Shown one piece after another: positions 1 through 11,594 of a stretch of DNA of 64,000 nt. The notes under the pieces were generated by a model. That model made no database searches, had not been told where the DNA came from, and saw only the letters and a list, made by a program, of their open reading frames with translations. Source of the DNA: Fallopia convolvulus (Eukaryota > Streptophyta > Magnoliopsida > Caryophyllales > Polygonaceae); the NCBI GenBank assembly GCA_964016875.1, contig OZ024727.1:8956091-9020090 (forward strand), given 5' to 3'. Numbering within the stretch: position 1 is the first letter of the stretch; each line of letters begins with the position of its first letter. The position numbers and the translations under genes are program-made.

Positions 1-258
1 GTTGATTTTTGAGTGAAACACATACCCTTAAACACTTGAGAGTTTGAGTGCAAACACATTTACCTTGGTGAGGTCTAGAATGAATGAATGCTCTTTTCTG
101 TTTGCTTGTTATAATGCATGCTAGGAAGTCTTGGTCGGGTTTTTGATTAAATGTAAAATGCTTGTTTGATTTGAGATGGATGCATGATTGCATTTCTATG
201 GTGTGATTTGGATTTATGACTTACTTGAGGACAAGCAAGGGTTAAGCATGGGGGAATT
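1..258 (+). mobile_element. 3' internal end of an upstream Athila-like element copy
   Basis: This stretch matches 5192-5451 almost base for base, including the closing text GAGGACAAGCAAGGGTTAAG and the purine-rich GCATGGGGGAA just before the LTR start. In Athila-type Ty3 elements this is the polypurine tract region at the 3' end of the internal domain. Its presence before the first LTR shows that another internal region lies upstream of the window, sharing that LTR. Confidence 0.75.
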
Positions 259-1834
259 TGATATCTTGCATTTAGGTAGTGTTTAGGATGCATATTTATA
301 TTTATTTTGCATGGTTTTAGCTTAGTTTAGTCTAGTTCTTAAGTTTTTAGGTTTTCAAGGAAATTCGGGTTTTGCGCTTGTTTTGTTCGGTTTTGCAGAT
401 CTTTAGGTAAACAAGCATGGACGGGATGGATCTTAGAGGACTATGGTGAAGTTTGAGGAAGCTTATATTGATACAAGTGAAGATTAGAAGATCCAAGGCC
501 CAAGAGTTTGTGGGAAATGAACGCTTAACTTCGGATTATGCATTGGAGACTTGTTTCGACACCTCTATCTTGCAATGCTTGGTTTGGGATCTATAGTGCT
601 CGGATGAGGCTCAATTTGGTATCACTGGAAAGCTAATTCAAAGAGATACAATTCATATTTTTACTCCGAGTCTAAATTCCAACTCTAAGTGGGTCAAAAC
701 AGCCTCTGAAGTGACGCTTGAATGCTGAACCGAGGCAATTGCGCGGGATGACTGCTAAAAGCGCGGCTGCGCAATTCAGCACCCTATCCCGAGCAATCCC
801 AACTGAGGGATGATTGCGCGGGATGGCACATTGCTCGGCCGCGCAATATTGCAAAACCGCGCAATCGGGAGTTTTTACGCGGACATCATAGGCCGACATT
901 TGGGCTTGATTTTCGGGCCTAGGGTTATATCATATCCGAGTATAGCTTAAAGATGGATCTTTTGAGGATTATTTGGAAGACATATATAAACCTTATGTTA
1001 GTTTATTTTTAGAGGAACTTTTGTCAAACTTTGGGGCTAGGGTTTTTTCTCTCTGGAGGCAGACTTTGAAACCTTTGTAAGTTTGATTTTAATTTAATTA
1101 TGCATTGCTAATTCCTTTGTGTTTGACTAGTTATTAAAATCATAGATTGCATAGTATTGTGAGGTTTGATTGATTCTCAACAACTTGAATAGGTTTTATT
1201 CCCTATGCTTTATTGAATCAGATTTATTCTAGGGTTTTGTTAGATTGGCCACCTAATAGAATTTCTAGGTTAATTTACAACTAATCTGATCAAGTCCCGT
1301 TCGGGATTGATTAGATAAAGTAGCAACTATAATTGTTTAGACCCGTTCGGGCTATTCGATTGTAGAAGGGAATAAACCACAGATAACTTGATTAGCTGTT
1401 TGCGTTGAGTATTTGTTTCTATCGATACTTTGGACTTTAAGCTGTCGTTTAATTGAATCTAGACGTTGTTCTAGGTTGTTAGATGATTAGGGTTGTTCAG
1501 ACTGTTAGCTCTTTCAACTAAATATAAAGTTTCGGATAATAATCCACGGTAGATTATTCAAGGGAATAGAGAATCAAGAGAATCAATGATCAATAAGCAT
1601 ATCTATGATGGATTTAACTAGTTGAACACACTTTTCTCATACTTGTTTATTACAATCATATTTGCATTCATAGTTAGTTTTCATTTTTGCATATTAGATT
1701 AGATTTTCAATCATAAAAACCCCCTTTAGTTCTATTACTTGGCACGCAAGTAAAAACATAAATACACGAGTCTCTGTGGGATCGACCCTTGCTTACCGCT
1801 CTACTGAGTTGGTTAAGTTAGGTTTCTTTGATAG
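259..1834 (+). repeat. Athila-like LTR, copy A
   Basis: Direct repeat of the LTR at 5452-8153, apart from the Mutator-like insertion in that copy. It begins TGATATCTTGCATTTAGG after a purine tract. It is alignable to TTTCTTTGATAG near 1834, where the two copies part. Near its end it has the text TGTGGGATCGACCCTTGC, which I recognise from Athila-type LTR ends. Copy B continues into GGTATCA, giving a TGATA...TATCA LTR. Copy A lacks that end, so the LTR/leader junction here looks like a deletion scar that removed the LTR end, the primer binding site and gag-pol. A GC-rich motif cluster lies at 736-868. Confidence 0.8.
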
Positions 1835-2441
1835 CAAGCTCAAATTTGGTCGTGCAATTCTAGCCAATCCCGCGCAATGGGCCGTCTTCAGCGAACTTAA
1901 ATAAAAAAATTCGAGCCCCCTTCTTCCTCCTCTCATTCGTACGCATCCCTCATCTATCCTCTCTAAAAACTCCATTGAAGCTCATCATCTCAAGCTCCAT
2001 TCAAGCCCTTTCAACACGGATTTTCAACCAAAATCAAGCAAGGAACTCCAAATCAAGCGGAATTCAAGTAAGATTTCTCAAATTTCCCTCTAAATTCGGT
2101 TTTAGTAGATTAAATCTAAACCTAGGTTTTGTTCTAAAAACCCGAAATTTATCCCTTTAGGCTCGGATTTAGGCTTAAGTCCTTTACAAAAGTTTGTTTA
2201 TTGCATGATTCTAGACTAGATTCGTGTTTTATTTGAGCTTTGCATGTAATCCGAATTTACCCTAGAAATTTGATTAAATTTTAATTAAATTTTGATTAAA
2301 TTGTTCTAGGTAGTAGGGGAAGAGAGCGTTTGAGAGCTTATCTATGAAATATTGTTGTGGTTGTCCTTGCCGGGACAACGGAATTGCGTTTGTTTGGTTC
2401 GTTTGTGGTGTTTGTGCAGGTTTTATTGAAAATCTGAAATC
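1835..2441 (+). other. Leader between LTR A and the ORF1-type gene
   Basis: No gag, protease, RT or integrase coding is visible. The stretch starts with two copies of a GCAAT motif (1850-1858 and 1870-1878) like those in the LTR. It then has pyrimidine-rich text and a TTTGATTAAATTG-type A/T tract before the start codon. By position it matches the leader of the ORF1 gene in the minus-strand Athila-like element at 60392-61500, which also starts with a motif pair. I see no clear primer binding site. Confidence 0.55.
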
Positions 2442-4006
2442 ATGGGTAACAAGAAAGGTAGAACAGACGGAGCTTCATCATCCCGAGCTGCTTTAGTTCC
2501 CCCTGCTGTGGTGGGAGAGATCACCCAAGAGACTTTTGGGATTACTCTGACGAAGAACAATCACGTAATCCGGTTTGAGCTTCTGAAGGAAAGGGAATGG
2601 AAAGCAACTCGGTTCATAGACTGGAACCTGATGAATGAGATCGGGATAGCTCATCTGTTGAATGAGATAGGGGCATATTTGCATATGGGCGAGTTCTTGA
2701 AGCTGTGTGAACCCACCTTCAAGGGGTTAACACTGGAGTTTCTGAGTACTTTGTCCACTGATTTCAGAGGAGAAGGAGAGATCAAGTTCTGGCTAGGAGG
2801 AGTAAGGAGGAAGATGACCTTGAAAGAGGTCAACCGAGTGTTTGGTTTCTCCAATTTCCCTCCTAGTAGAGATGTAGTGCTTATTGAGACAGGTGCTACA
2901 TGGGCTGATAAGCACTTCTGGAGAGCCATCACAGGGAGGGCCAAATATGAGCCTTCTAAAGAAAAAGCTTCTCCCATTACTCATCCCGCTATTAAGGTTT
3001 TCCAGAGATTTATTGCTAGCACCCTGAATGGGCGAGGTGATGGTGGAAACAACTGCCCCAAGAAGGATGTCACTATGTTGGCTGCTAGTTTGAAGAGGAA
3101 GAAGTTGAATGTGGGTGCTATGATGATGCACCACATGGCCCATGTTGGAAACAAAGGTGGTGGAGCCATTTGTATTGGTGGAATTGTGACCTATTTGGCC
3201 AAGCACTTTGGAGTCGATCTTAGCAGGTTGCAGGTTGACATTCCGCCTTTGCCTATTGACTTCACCATGCTGAAGAAGATGGGCACTCTCTATAAGTACA
3301 GGAACTCCTATTTCTGGGTGATTGGTGATTCTGGGAGAGTAATGAAGCTTCCTGATGGAAACGAGTGAAGATTGGGGATAGCCAAAGCAATTGGTTCATT
3401 AAAGTTCAGGCTGGAGATTTGGATGTGGATACTGTAAAGGGCCCAGTTAGGGGTAAAAAGACGGCTCTAGTTGTTATTGAGGATTCTGATGAAGAGGAGA
3501 TGGATGAGGATTTCATCATGGTTGAAGAAGAAGAAGAAGAATCTGTTGAGGATGAAGACACTGATGAGGATGAGGAGTTTGAGGAAGACGATCAGCAGAG
3601 ACAGTTTGATCCGTCTATACCTGTTGGAGGTGGTCACCAGTATTCTGACACGCAGTACAGTCAAATGATGGAAATGATGAGACAGATGCAGCTGGACAAC
3701 ACGCAACGATACAATGATATGTCGTCTCACACTGATCAGAGCTTCCAGAGTATGAGGGGTTATGTGGATCAGAGGTTCACTACTTTTCAGACTCGTCAAG
3801 ATCAGCAGCTTGCTGCTTTTCAGGCCCGCTAGGATGAGCAGTTTAGACTGCTCAACACCAGACTTGATGGATGGAGTTCAGCGGGCTATCCACCTCACAT
3901 GTCTTATTCTCAGTATGCTTTTCCCGATCCTCCATATCCTCAGTATCCGCCGTACCAGCCGCCACCACCACAGGATTTTCCGCCCTACTACCCGCCAGAC
4001 AACTAG
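2442..4006 (+). pseudogene. Athila ORF1-type protein, broken by a frameshift and a stop
   Basis: Resembles the ATHILA ORF-1 family (the extra gene in the env position of Athila Ty3 elements; function unknown). The first frame (2442-3368) encodes a roughly 300-residue folded domain with W53 and W61 (KERE W KATRFID W), a KMTLKEVNRVFGF segment and FGVDLSRLQVDIPPLP. It ends in NE and a TGA. The next frame overlaps by four bases (3365) and carries a long acidic run (3475-3600, mostly E and D), then a glutamine-rich and probably coiled C-terminus. A TAG at 3830 interrupts it, and the same frame runs on with a proline/tyrosine-rich tail to the TAG at 4004. The minus-strand ORF1 gene at 58740-60349 has the same order: N-terminal domain, acidic tract, P/Q-rich coiled tail. 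So these three pieces are probably one decayed gene. The family assignment is by recognition, not by search. Confidence 0.65.
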
Positions 4007-5451
4007 GTTTTGTGAGTTTTTCTCTTTCCTTATTGCTTTTTACTATACTTTGGGGACAAAGTATGTTTTAAGCATGGTGGAAGGGAATTACTTGTTTGCA
4101 TTGCATGTAGTTGCATTAGTTTAGGTTATATTTAAAAAAATTGCATGCATTGATAAAAATTCTGAAAAAAATGAAAAAAAAATCAGGAAAAAATTGAAAA
4201 AAATACAAAGATATTGCATTTAGGTTCTTATTTCCCCATTGTTTAATTCCTCTTGTGTTTCTATGCTAAGTATAAGTTCTAACCCATGATTTATTGGAGT
4301 TGATATGATATAAGCATGATCATTGATTAATTACCTTGATTATAGGATGGAGCATGTGTTTAGCTTGAGTTTTAGATTCATTCTGAAGTTCTAGACAAAA
4401 ATTTACCTTGTGAGATTTTTGGCCTTTCATGATATGTTTGTTCTCTAAAATTCTTGAGTGTATCACCATGATTATCTAGCTTTAGAACTTGCGTTATGAC
4501 TCTTTGTCAAGGCTGCTTTATATGATTGAATGCATGACATTAAAATGATTGAGGCAATGTTTCTTATAGCCTATTATTTCCCTTCCTACCTTACAAGATC
4601 CATGTTCTTGACACCCCTATTTCTTTTGAGCTTTAAAGCCTGTTTTTATGAAGCTCCACAAAATTTTCCTAGCCTATTAAGCTTGACCCATCAGGGATTT
4701 AGGACTTTAGGTTATGTTTTTGTTTTGTGGGAGTTTTGTATAAGTATGGGGGAGGTTGAAGAGAAAGGTGGAAAAGAGGAATACAACTCTAAGTGTGTGA
4801 AAGTGAAAAAAATGAAGGCGAAAAGTATGTTGCAAAGCAAAGCAAAGAAAAAGTTGAGTTCAAATGCTAGTAATCTTCATAAGTGTAAGAGAAAGAGTTG
4901 AATAAGAGGCAAAGAAAGAAAAAAAAAGAAACAAGTGCTTGAATGAAAGTGTATGGAGTTGAAAAAGAAAGTTTGGGAGAAGTAATAAAAGAAAGTGTTG
5001 AATTTTGGGTTAGGATTAGTTCTTTATCCCGGATTTAGCACCACATGCCAAAAATATGATCTCTTCCAAATTTCTCTTTACCTTGGCCCCATTACAACCC
5101 TTAACAAGACCTCTTGATTTTTGTTATGTATTTGATCCCCAACGGTGGAGATTTAGAACTCTGATGCAAGCTTATGGTAGTCTAGTTTTCATGGTTGATT
5201 TTTGAGTGAAACACATACCCTTAAACACTTGAGAGTTTGAGTCCAAACACATTTACCTTGGTGAGGTCTAGAATGAATGAATGATCTTTGTTCTTTGCTT
5301 GTTATAATGCATGCTAGGAAGTCTTGGTCGGGTTTTTGATTAAATGTGAAATGCTTGTTTGATTTGAGATGGATGCATGATTGGATTTCTATGGTGTGAT
5401 TTGGATTTATGACTTGCTTGAGGACAAGCAAGGGTTAAGCATGGGGGAATT
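4007..5451 (+). other. Athila-like 3' internal region and polypurine tract
   Basis: Untranslated and A/T-rich, with several A-runs at 4130-4220 and an A/G-rich block at 4750-4990. I see no supported gene; the 123-residue open frame at 4530 has no recognisable domain. The last 30 bases hold TTGAGGACAAGCAAGGGTTA and then ATGGGGGAAT, the likely polypurine tract that primes plus-strand synthesis. The same text ends the upstream copy at 258. Confidence 0.6.
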
Positions 5452-8153
5452 TGATAGCTTGCATTTAGGTAGTGTTTAGGATGCATATTTATATTTATTT
5501 TGCATGGTTTTAGCTTAGTTTAGTCTAGTTCTTAAGTTCTTAGGTTTTCTAGGAAATTCGGGTTTTGCGCTTGTTTTGTTCGGTTTTGCAGATCTTTAGG
5601 TAAACAAGCATGAACGGGATGGATCTTAGAGGACTATGGTGAAGTTTGAGGAAGCTTATAGTGATACAATTGAAGATTAGAAGAGCCAAGTCCCAAGAGT
5701 TTGTGGGAAATGAACGCTTAACTTCGGATTATGCATTGGAGACTTGTTTCGACACCTCTATCTTGCAATGCTTGGTTTGGGAGCTATAGTGCTCGGATGA
5801 GACTCAATTTGGTATCACTGGAAAGCTAATTCAAAGAGCTACAATTCATATGTTTACTCCGAGTCCAAATTCCAACTCTAAGTGGGTCAAAACAGCCTCT
5901 GAAGTGACGCTTGAATGCTGAACCGAGGCAATTGCGCGGGATGACTGCTAAAAGCGCGGCCGCGCAATTCAGCACCCTATCCCGAGCAATCCCAACTGAG
6001 GGATGATTGCGCGGGATGGCACATTGCTCGGCCGCGCAATATTGCAAAACCGCGCAATCGGGAGTTTTTACGTGGACATCATAGGTCGACATTTGGGCTT
6101 GATTTTCGGGCCTAGGGTTATATCATATCCGAGTATAGCTTAAAGATAGATCTTTTGAGGATTATTTGGAAGACATATATAAACCTTATGTTAGTTTATT
6201 TTTAGAGGAACTTTTGTCAAACTTTGGGGCTAGGGTTTTTCTCTCTAGAGGCAGACTTTGAAACCTTTGTAAGTTTGATTTTAATTTAGGGTAAAATACA
6301 GAAAACCACCCCTTATTTTAAGGAAGTTGCAAAAAACCACCCTTTATTTTACTTTTTACAAAAAACCACCCTTAATATCTATTCCGTTTTCATTTAACCA
6401 CCCTATCCTTTTTTCCATCCAATTTTGGTGTTAAATAAGGGTGAAAAGATGCAATTGCCCCTAAGATGTTCTATGTTTATGATGTATCCAACATTCACGT
6501 GTACGATTTCCCATCCAATTTCACGATTTAACCCAAATTGCAGAAAGGGGAGCCCTTTCTTCCAGATTCTACCACAAACTTTTTTTTCTGAGTTGCTGTA
6601 TTTGTTTATTTTGTATGTTGAAGATAACATAAAACTTAGATTTGTTGAGCTGACACAATTTGGGAATCAAACTTCAAATTACACAGGTAAATATATTTGG
6701 AGAAATAGTAATGAAAAATTTTCAATTTAAGTTAGCCCATCAATAATTTCCCAAACGTGAACTTGAGTTGAACTACATGAACTGACCTTCAATTTGGGGT
6801 TTTAGAAGAAGAACGAAGAGTCATTGGTACTCGATTCCGAGCGATTCAAGCTCGGGGAACGTTCAAAGTGAAAGCGTCCATGTCAGCTCGAAGACCGAAA
6901 ATAAGTTGACCCGACCCGATGTTAGCAATGATCCCAGTCTTGGCAAAGGGTCATTGGTACTCGATTCAGAGCGATTCAAGCTCGGATCTGTAGTTGACTC
7001 GCCTGGTGCTCGGATCTGATTAGTTGACTCGTCTGGTGCTCGGATCTAATTTGATTCACTTCATCCACTCAGACACCAGAGCGCCTTCGCTGATTCCAAC
7101 AACTCCTTACTCAGTAATTCGAGATCCTCCGCCGCCGCTGGTACTCGATTCCGGGCACGTCAACATTTATTTCCCTAGTGGATGATGAAGCATATCGAAT
7201 CTAAGCTTGATAGAATCAGATTCGAACACGTCAACATTTAGGGGTAATTACGTCCTTTAACCTTATTTAACAGAAAATTGGATGGAAATTAAGATAGGGT
7301 GGTTAAGTGAAAACGGAATGAATATAAAGGGTGGTTTTCCGTAAAAAGTAAAATAAAGGGTGGTTTTTTGCAAACTCCCTAAAATAAGGGGTGGTTTCTG
7401 TATTTTACCCTTTAATTTAATTATGCATTGCTAATCCTTTGTGTTTGACTAGTTATTAAAATCATAGATTGCATAGTATTGTGAGGTTTGATTGATTCTC
7501 AACAACTTGAATAGGTTTTATTCCCTGTGCTTTATTGAATCAGATTTATTCTAGAGTTTTGTTAGATTGACCACCTAATAGAATTTCTAGGTTAATTTAC
7601 AACTAATCTGATCAAGTCCCGTTCGGGATTGATTAGATAAAGTAGCAACTATAATTGTTTAGACCCGTTCGGGCTATTCGATTGTAGAAGGGAATAAACC
7701 ACAGATAACTTGATTAGCTGTTTGCGTTGAGTATTTGTTTCTATCGATACTTTGGACTTTAAGCTGTCGTTTAATTGAATCTAGACGTTGTTCTAGGTTG
7801 TTAGATGATTAGAGTTGTTCAGACTGTTAGCTCTTTCAACTAAATATAAAGTTTCGGATAATAATCCACGGTAAATTATTCAAGGGAATAGAGAATCAAT
7901 GATCAATAAGCATATCTATGATGGATTTAACTAGTTGAACACACTTTTCTCATACTTGTTTATTACAATCATATTTGCATTCATAGTTAGTTTTCAATTT
8001 TGCATATTAGATTAGATTTTTAATCATAAAACCCCCCTTTAGTTCTATTACTTGGCACGCAAGTAAAAACATAAATACACGAGTCTTTGTGGGATCGACC
8101 CTTGCTTACCGCTCTACTGAGTTGGTTAAGTTAGGTTTCTTTGATAGGTATCA
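5452..8153 (+). repeat. Athila-like LTR, copy B, split by a Mutator-like element
   Basis: Second LTR of the plus-strand element, starting TGATAGCTTGCATTTAGG and ending near GATAGGTATCA. Without the 1.13 kb insertion and its duplicated target it is about 1.57 kb, matching copy A. The two copies look very similar, with scattered single-base changes and one small indel near 7890. Because internal text precedes both LTRs, the array reads internal-LTR-internal-LTR, as expected after unequal recombination between LTRs. The 3' flank after 8153 is single-copy here, so no target duplication can be tested. Confidence 0.8.
6289..7410. mobile_element. Mutator-like non-autonomous element with long terminal inverted repeats
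   Basis: Both ends start GGGTAAAATACAGAAA and stay complementary for roughly 170 bases (about 6289-6463 against 7237-7410). They include three spaced AACCACCC blocks per arm. The insertion is flanked by the 9-bp direct repeat TTTAATTTA (6280-6288 and 7411-7419), and LTR A carries one uninterrupted copy of that site. A 9-bp duplication and long terminal inverted repeats are typical of Mutator-like elements. There is no transposase; the interior has duplicated ATTGGTACTCGATTC and GTGCTCGGATCT segments. Confidence 0.85.
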
Positions 8154-9018
8154 ACGACCACCAAAAACACCTCATCATCTATCAAACTCCATTCAATCAT
8201 CAATCAAAAAAGTTTAATACATAGATTCTCTCTCCCTCACCAAATACAAAGAAGCTTAACATTTTGTTAGAAAATTCCTTACTCTCTTAATTACAATCAA
8301 ACTCCTAACTAACCCTTATTTATATGAACCAATTATTACGTTACTAAACCCGGTTTAATACAAAACTACTATACTCCTTAATAAGTACCGGCTATATTTA
8401 CTGGAATTGAAAAACCGGGCGTCAGGAGATCCTATCTGGGGCGCCTCGATCACCCATTTTCAAAACTCAATTCTGATACAGTTTAATAATTACATGGAAT
8501 ATGGAGTATATATGCTACTAAATGTTTCTTCTTTCTTAAAAAAAGAACTTTTTTGTATATTATTTTATAATAATTTTGAAGGTAAGAACCCTAAAGAGGT
8601 TGAGTTGTTGTTTTGTTTTCTAAAAAAGATGGTCAATTACTCAATTTCACGCGGCCATTATTGTGATGATATCATATAGAATTTTATAAATAGAAAGTTT
8701 AAATCATCTTCAATGGTGGACTCGAGGAGTTCTTAAAACCTTAAAATTAAATATTTATTAGTAAAAGTGAGATTTCAAAAAATTTGTGTTAGGCAAAGGT
8801 TTTTTCATTTCTTTACGATAAAAAAATAGTTTAATGGACCCATTTTTCTCAAAACCTTCCCGCTTTTATGTAAAAGTTGAAATTTAGTTTAGAAAATAAT
8901 TTTAAAATATAGATATGATATTTCTATGAGTATCATGAATGTGAGATATAAAATTTTATGTTGATGTGGCAGAAAGATGTTTGAAAAATAAAATAAGAAA
9001 TTTGGATCTAAACATATC
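8154..9018. other. Intergenic, no feature recognised
   Basis: A/T-rich DNA after the Athila-like LTR. The longest open frame (8407-8679, 90 codons) has no domain or codon pattern that I recognise, and I do not call it a gene. Confidence 0.5.
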
Positions 9019-9026
9019 ATTGTAGA

Positions 9027-9516
9027 TAGGAATGCAAATAAAACTCGTGGGGACGGGGACCTGGTCCTAACGGGATGGGGATGATGATCAATTTTATATC
9101 CCCGATTTAAAACAAGGCGGGGACGGGGAATGTACTACCTGCCTCAGATCCTCGCTATATATACCCGATATTTTTTTGTTTATAAAACATAAAATAAAAT
9201 TAGATTTTAAATATAATTGGTTTTTAATTTAAAAGCTTATGTTTATATATGTACAAATTATATAATGAAAATTTTATGCTATTAAATTTGATATTTGTAA
9301 AAAATTTTGAAGTTTAAAATATTAAATTACTAGTATAAATTTTTTTTTATAATAAATGTAGCTCCGTTATTACCCGGTAATCGATGAGAATTTCCCATCC
9401 CATTTTTCGCAGGGATTAAACGAAGACGTGGTAAAGATTAGGGACATAATAGTAGGTCGGGGATGGGAATAGGGATGGAGAATGTTTTCCCCGTCTCGTC
9501 CCCATGTGCATCCCTA
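9027..9516. mobile_element. hAT-type MITE (490 bp)
   Basis: Terminal inverted repeats TAGGAATGCAAAT (start) and the complement of ATGTGCATCCCTA (end). They are flanked by an 8-bp direct repeat, ATTGTAGA at 9019-9026 and ATTGTAGG at 9517-9524, with one mismatch. An 8-bp target duplication and short TA(G)GG-type termini fit hAT elements. G-rich blocks (GGGGACGGGGAC) near the left end mirror C-rich blocks at the right. It has no coding capacity. Confidence 0.75.
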
Positions 9517-9524
9517 ATTGTAGG

Positions 9525-10304
9525 TTGCTCTTAATTGTGAATCCGAACAGAGAGCAAAAGAGCCGATAGATTTTCCTCTCTTAAATGACTTAAAAATCTA
9601 AATAAATAGTCAATCATTAATAAATACTATCTCTGTAAGTAAAAATCAAAAAGTATTTAAAATGAAAACAAAAACGAAAAGCTAATTTGCCTTGAGGGTT
9701 GGTGACCGTTTGGCTCATCCAAACAACTCTCTAACTTAACTTGCTTCTGATCCCATTATGGATCTTATCAATTTTCATGGAAACTTCTCCCAAAATTGTT
9801 AATATGTGTGCCTTTACACATCCCACAACTGCAACCTTTAATAAGTGTCACCATTTCAAACGATTCAAATCTCTAAATTCCTCTACTTCACATCGTATAT
9901 AAATACGCATTCTTCCCTTTTCATTTGCATTACAACACTACTCTTTCTTGCCGGTTGGTGTCTACCTCATTCACTTTAATGATTTTCTCCGGTTTATGTT
10001 CTCTCCGTTTTATAGTGTATATATATATATATGTTATTTGTTCTCTTCGGTTTATGTTCTCTTCAATTTATATAGTAGATATATATGGATAGATGTTATT
10101 TGTGAATGTACGACAAAAAAATAAGGATAATATGTGATTAATTAGACGTTATAACATATGAGACTGTTGAAAATACAGAAATTTAATACGTGTTTAATTG
10201 GACATTATAACAAAGGAGTTGAAAATATAGAAATCATGCAATATGTTAAAGAGGACAATATTTATTTATGAATAAATTTGTGAACCATTTAAAATTATAA
10301 TAAT
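9525..10304 (+). other. Intergenic with an orphan TATA-like site
   Basis: No gene is visible. At about 9893-9907 the sequence GTATATAAATACGC resembles a plant TATA box and is followed by a pyrimidine-rich stretch and CATTACAACACTAC, as at a plant transcription start. No coding region follows before the hAT MITE at 10313. A TA dinucleotide run lies at about 10017-10032. This could be a relic promoter or chance. Confidence 0.3.
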
Positions 10305-10312
10305 GTCGTAGG

Positions 10313-10974
10313 TAGGGGTGCTCATAACCGGATATCCGATCCGATCCGGCTAATCGGATTGGATATCCGTAGTAAAATTTTCTCTAAAACCATATCCGTA
10401 TCCGATCTGAGTATATCCGGATATCCGATCCGTATAGCTCGGATCGGATCGGATATTTGTGGCGGATATTCGAATATCCGAATATTCATATTTTTATTTT
10501 TTTTTGTATTTAAGTTCCAAATAATTTATTCAGTCGGTAAATTTCACCCAAAAATCATGATCCAAATAATCATCCACATAAAAGAAAGAGAAAAAATAAT
10601 TTAAATTAAAATAAAAATGGGGTGTTAAATATAGATTTAGGTTTTATTTATCGTTAATTTTATTTGTGGGGTGAAATATATTAAAAATAATTAGAAAAAC
10701 AAACAAAAAAGGGGTAGTACTAAGAAGTCGAAGCACATAAAACTACTAGGACGATTAAACTTTTTGTTATTGCACAAAATATATATGTATAGTATTATAC
10801 CCTCGGATATCCGGGGGGTTTGACGACCCGATCCGTATCCGATCCGGTGATCCGGATAATTTTCTCGGATCAGATCGGATTCGGATAATTTTCCAATAGA
10901 TTCGGATTTTCGCATATCGGATTGTCGGATCACCGGATCGGATTGACCGGATTGGATATTTTTGAACACCCTTA
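10313..10974. mobile_element. hAT-type MITE (662 bp) with CGGAT-rich arms
   Basis: Termini TAGGGGTGCTCA and the complement of TGAACACCCTTA, flanked by a perfect 8-bp direct repeat GTCGTAGG (10305-10312 and 10975-10982). Both arms are packed with GGATATCC and CGGATCGGAT words on the two strands, so a single strand could fold into a long imperfect hairpin. The central part is A/T-rich and non-coding. Open frames in it are by-products of the repeats. Confidence 0.85.
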
Positions 10975-10982
10975 GTCGTAGG

Positions 10983-11594
10983 GGTTAAGGATTGTGAAGG
11001 GGTTAAATTATAATCAATACAATAGATGACCATTTATATTTTTAGAATTGAATAGGATGACATACAATTACTTCCTACCATATTATTAAAATTAATTTTA
11101 GGCAATAAATCACCCTTACTTTTCATTTTAATTTTATTTTCATGTTTAGTTACATATATGCATAAACCACAAAGAAAAACACAATATGTGTGATTAATTT
11201 GAGCACCAAAATACTAATTGAAATGAAAATTCACAATTCAATCAAAAAGAGACTTTTATTTTCCAAAAATCTTATATGTATAGATAGATTTAGATTACAA
11301 TTACTTTTATTTTATTTTGTTATCAGATAACTTTGGCCTAAATAAAAAAGGAGTTACGATATTGTTGTCTACTTGCCTTCCTAAAATGAATGCATTTTGA
11401 CACTCATTTCCAATTGAAAAAGTGATAATTGCATGATAATTAATTTCTTGAATGTGAAGGGTTTAAGTTGCTAAAAGTTAATGAATTAGAAATACTCCGT
11501 ATAAAGGTAAAATTGAGTATAGTGTAGATATGGATTCACTTATGTAGTAAAAACATGCATGCAAACCAAGAGATTGAATCAAATGAAAATGCGG
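10983..11594. other. Intergenic, no feature recognised
   Basis: A/T-rich, without coding or repeat structure that I can support. It contains the word ACTCCGTAT near 11492, common in some eudicot intergenic DNA. Confidence 0.4.

Noticed and set aside
672..899. Antisense open frame in the Athila-like LTR, conserved in both LTR copies (also 5826-6092)
   Set aside because: Conservation follows from the LTRs being repeats. The frame covers the GC-rich motif cluster, which explains its lack of stops. No domain is seen.
4530..4901. 123-codon open frame in the Athila-like 3' region
   Set aside because: No recognisable domain, low-complexity lysine-rich end, and no counterpart in the other Athila-like element.
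8407..8679. 90-codon open frame
   Set aside because: A/T-rich, no domain, no promoter or splice context.
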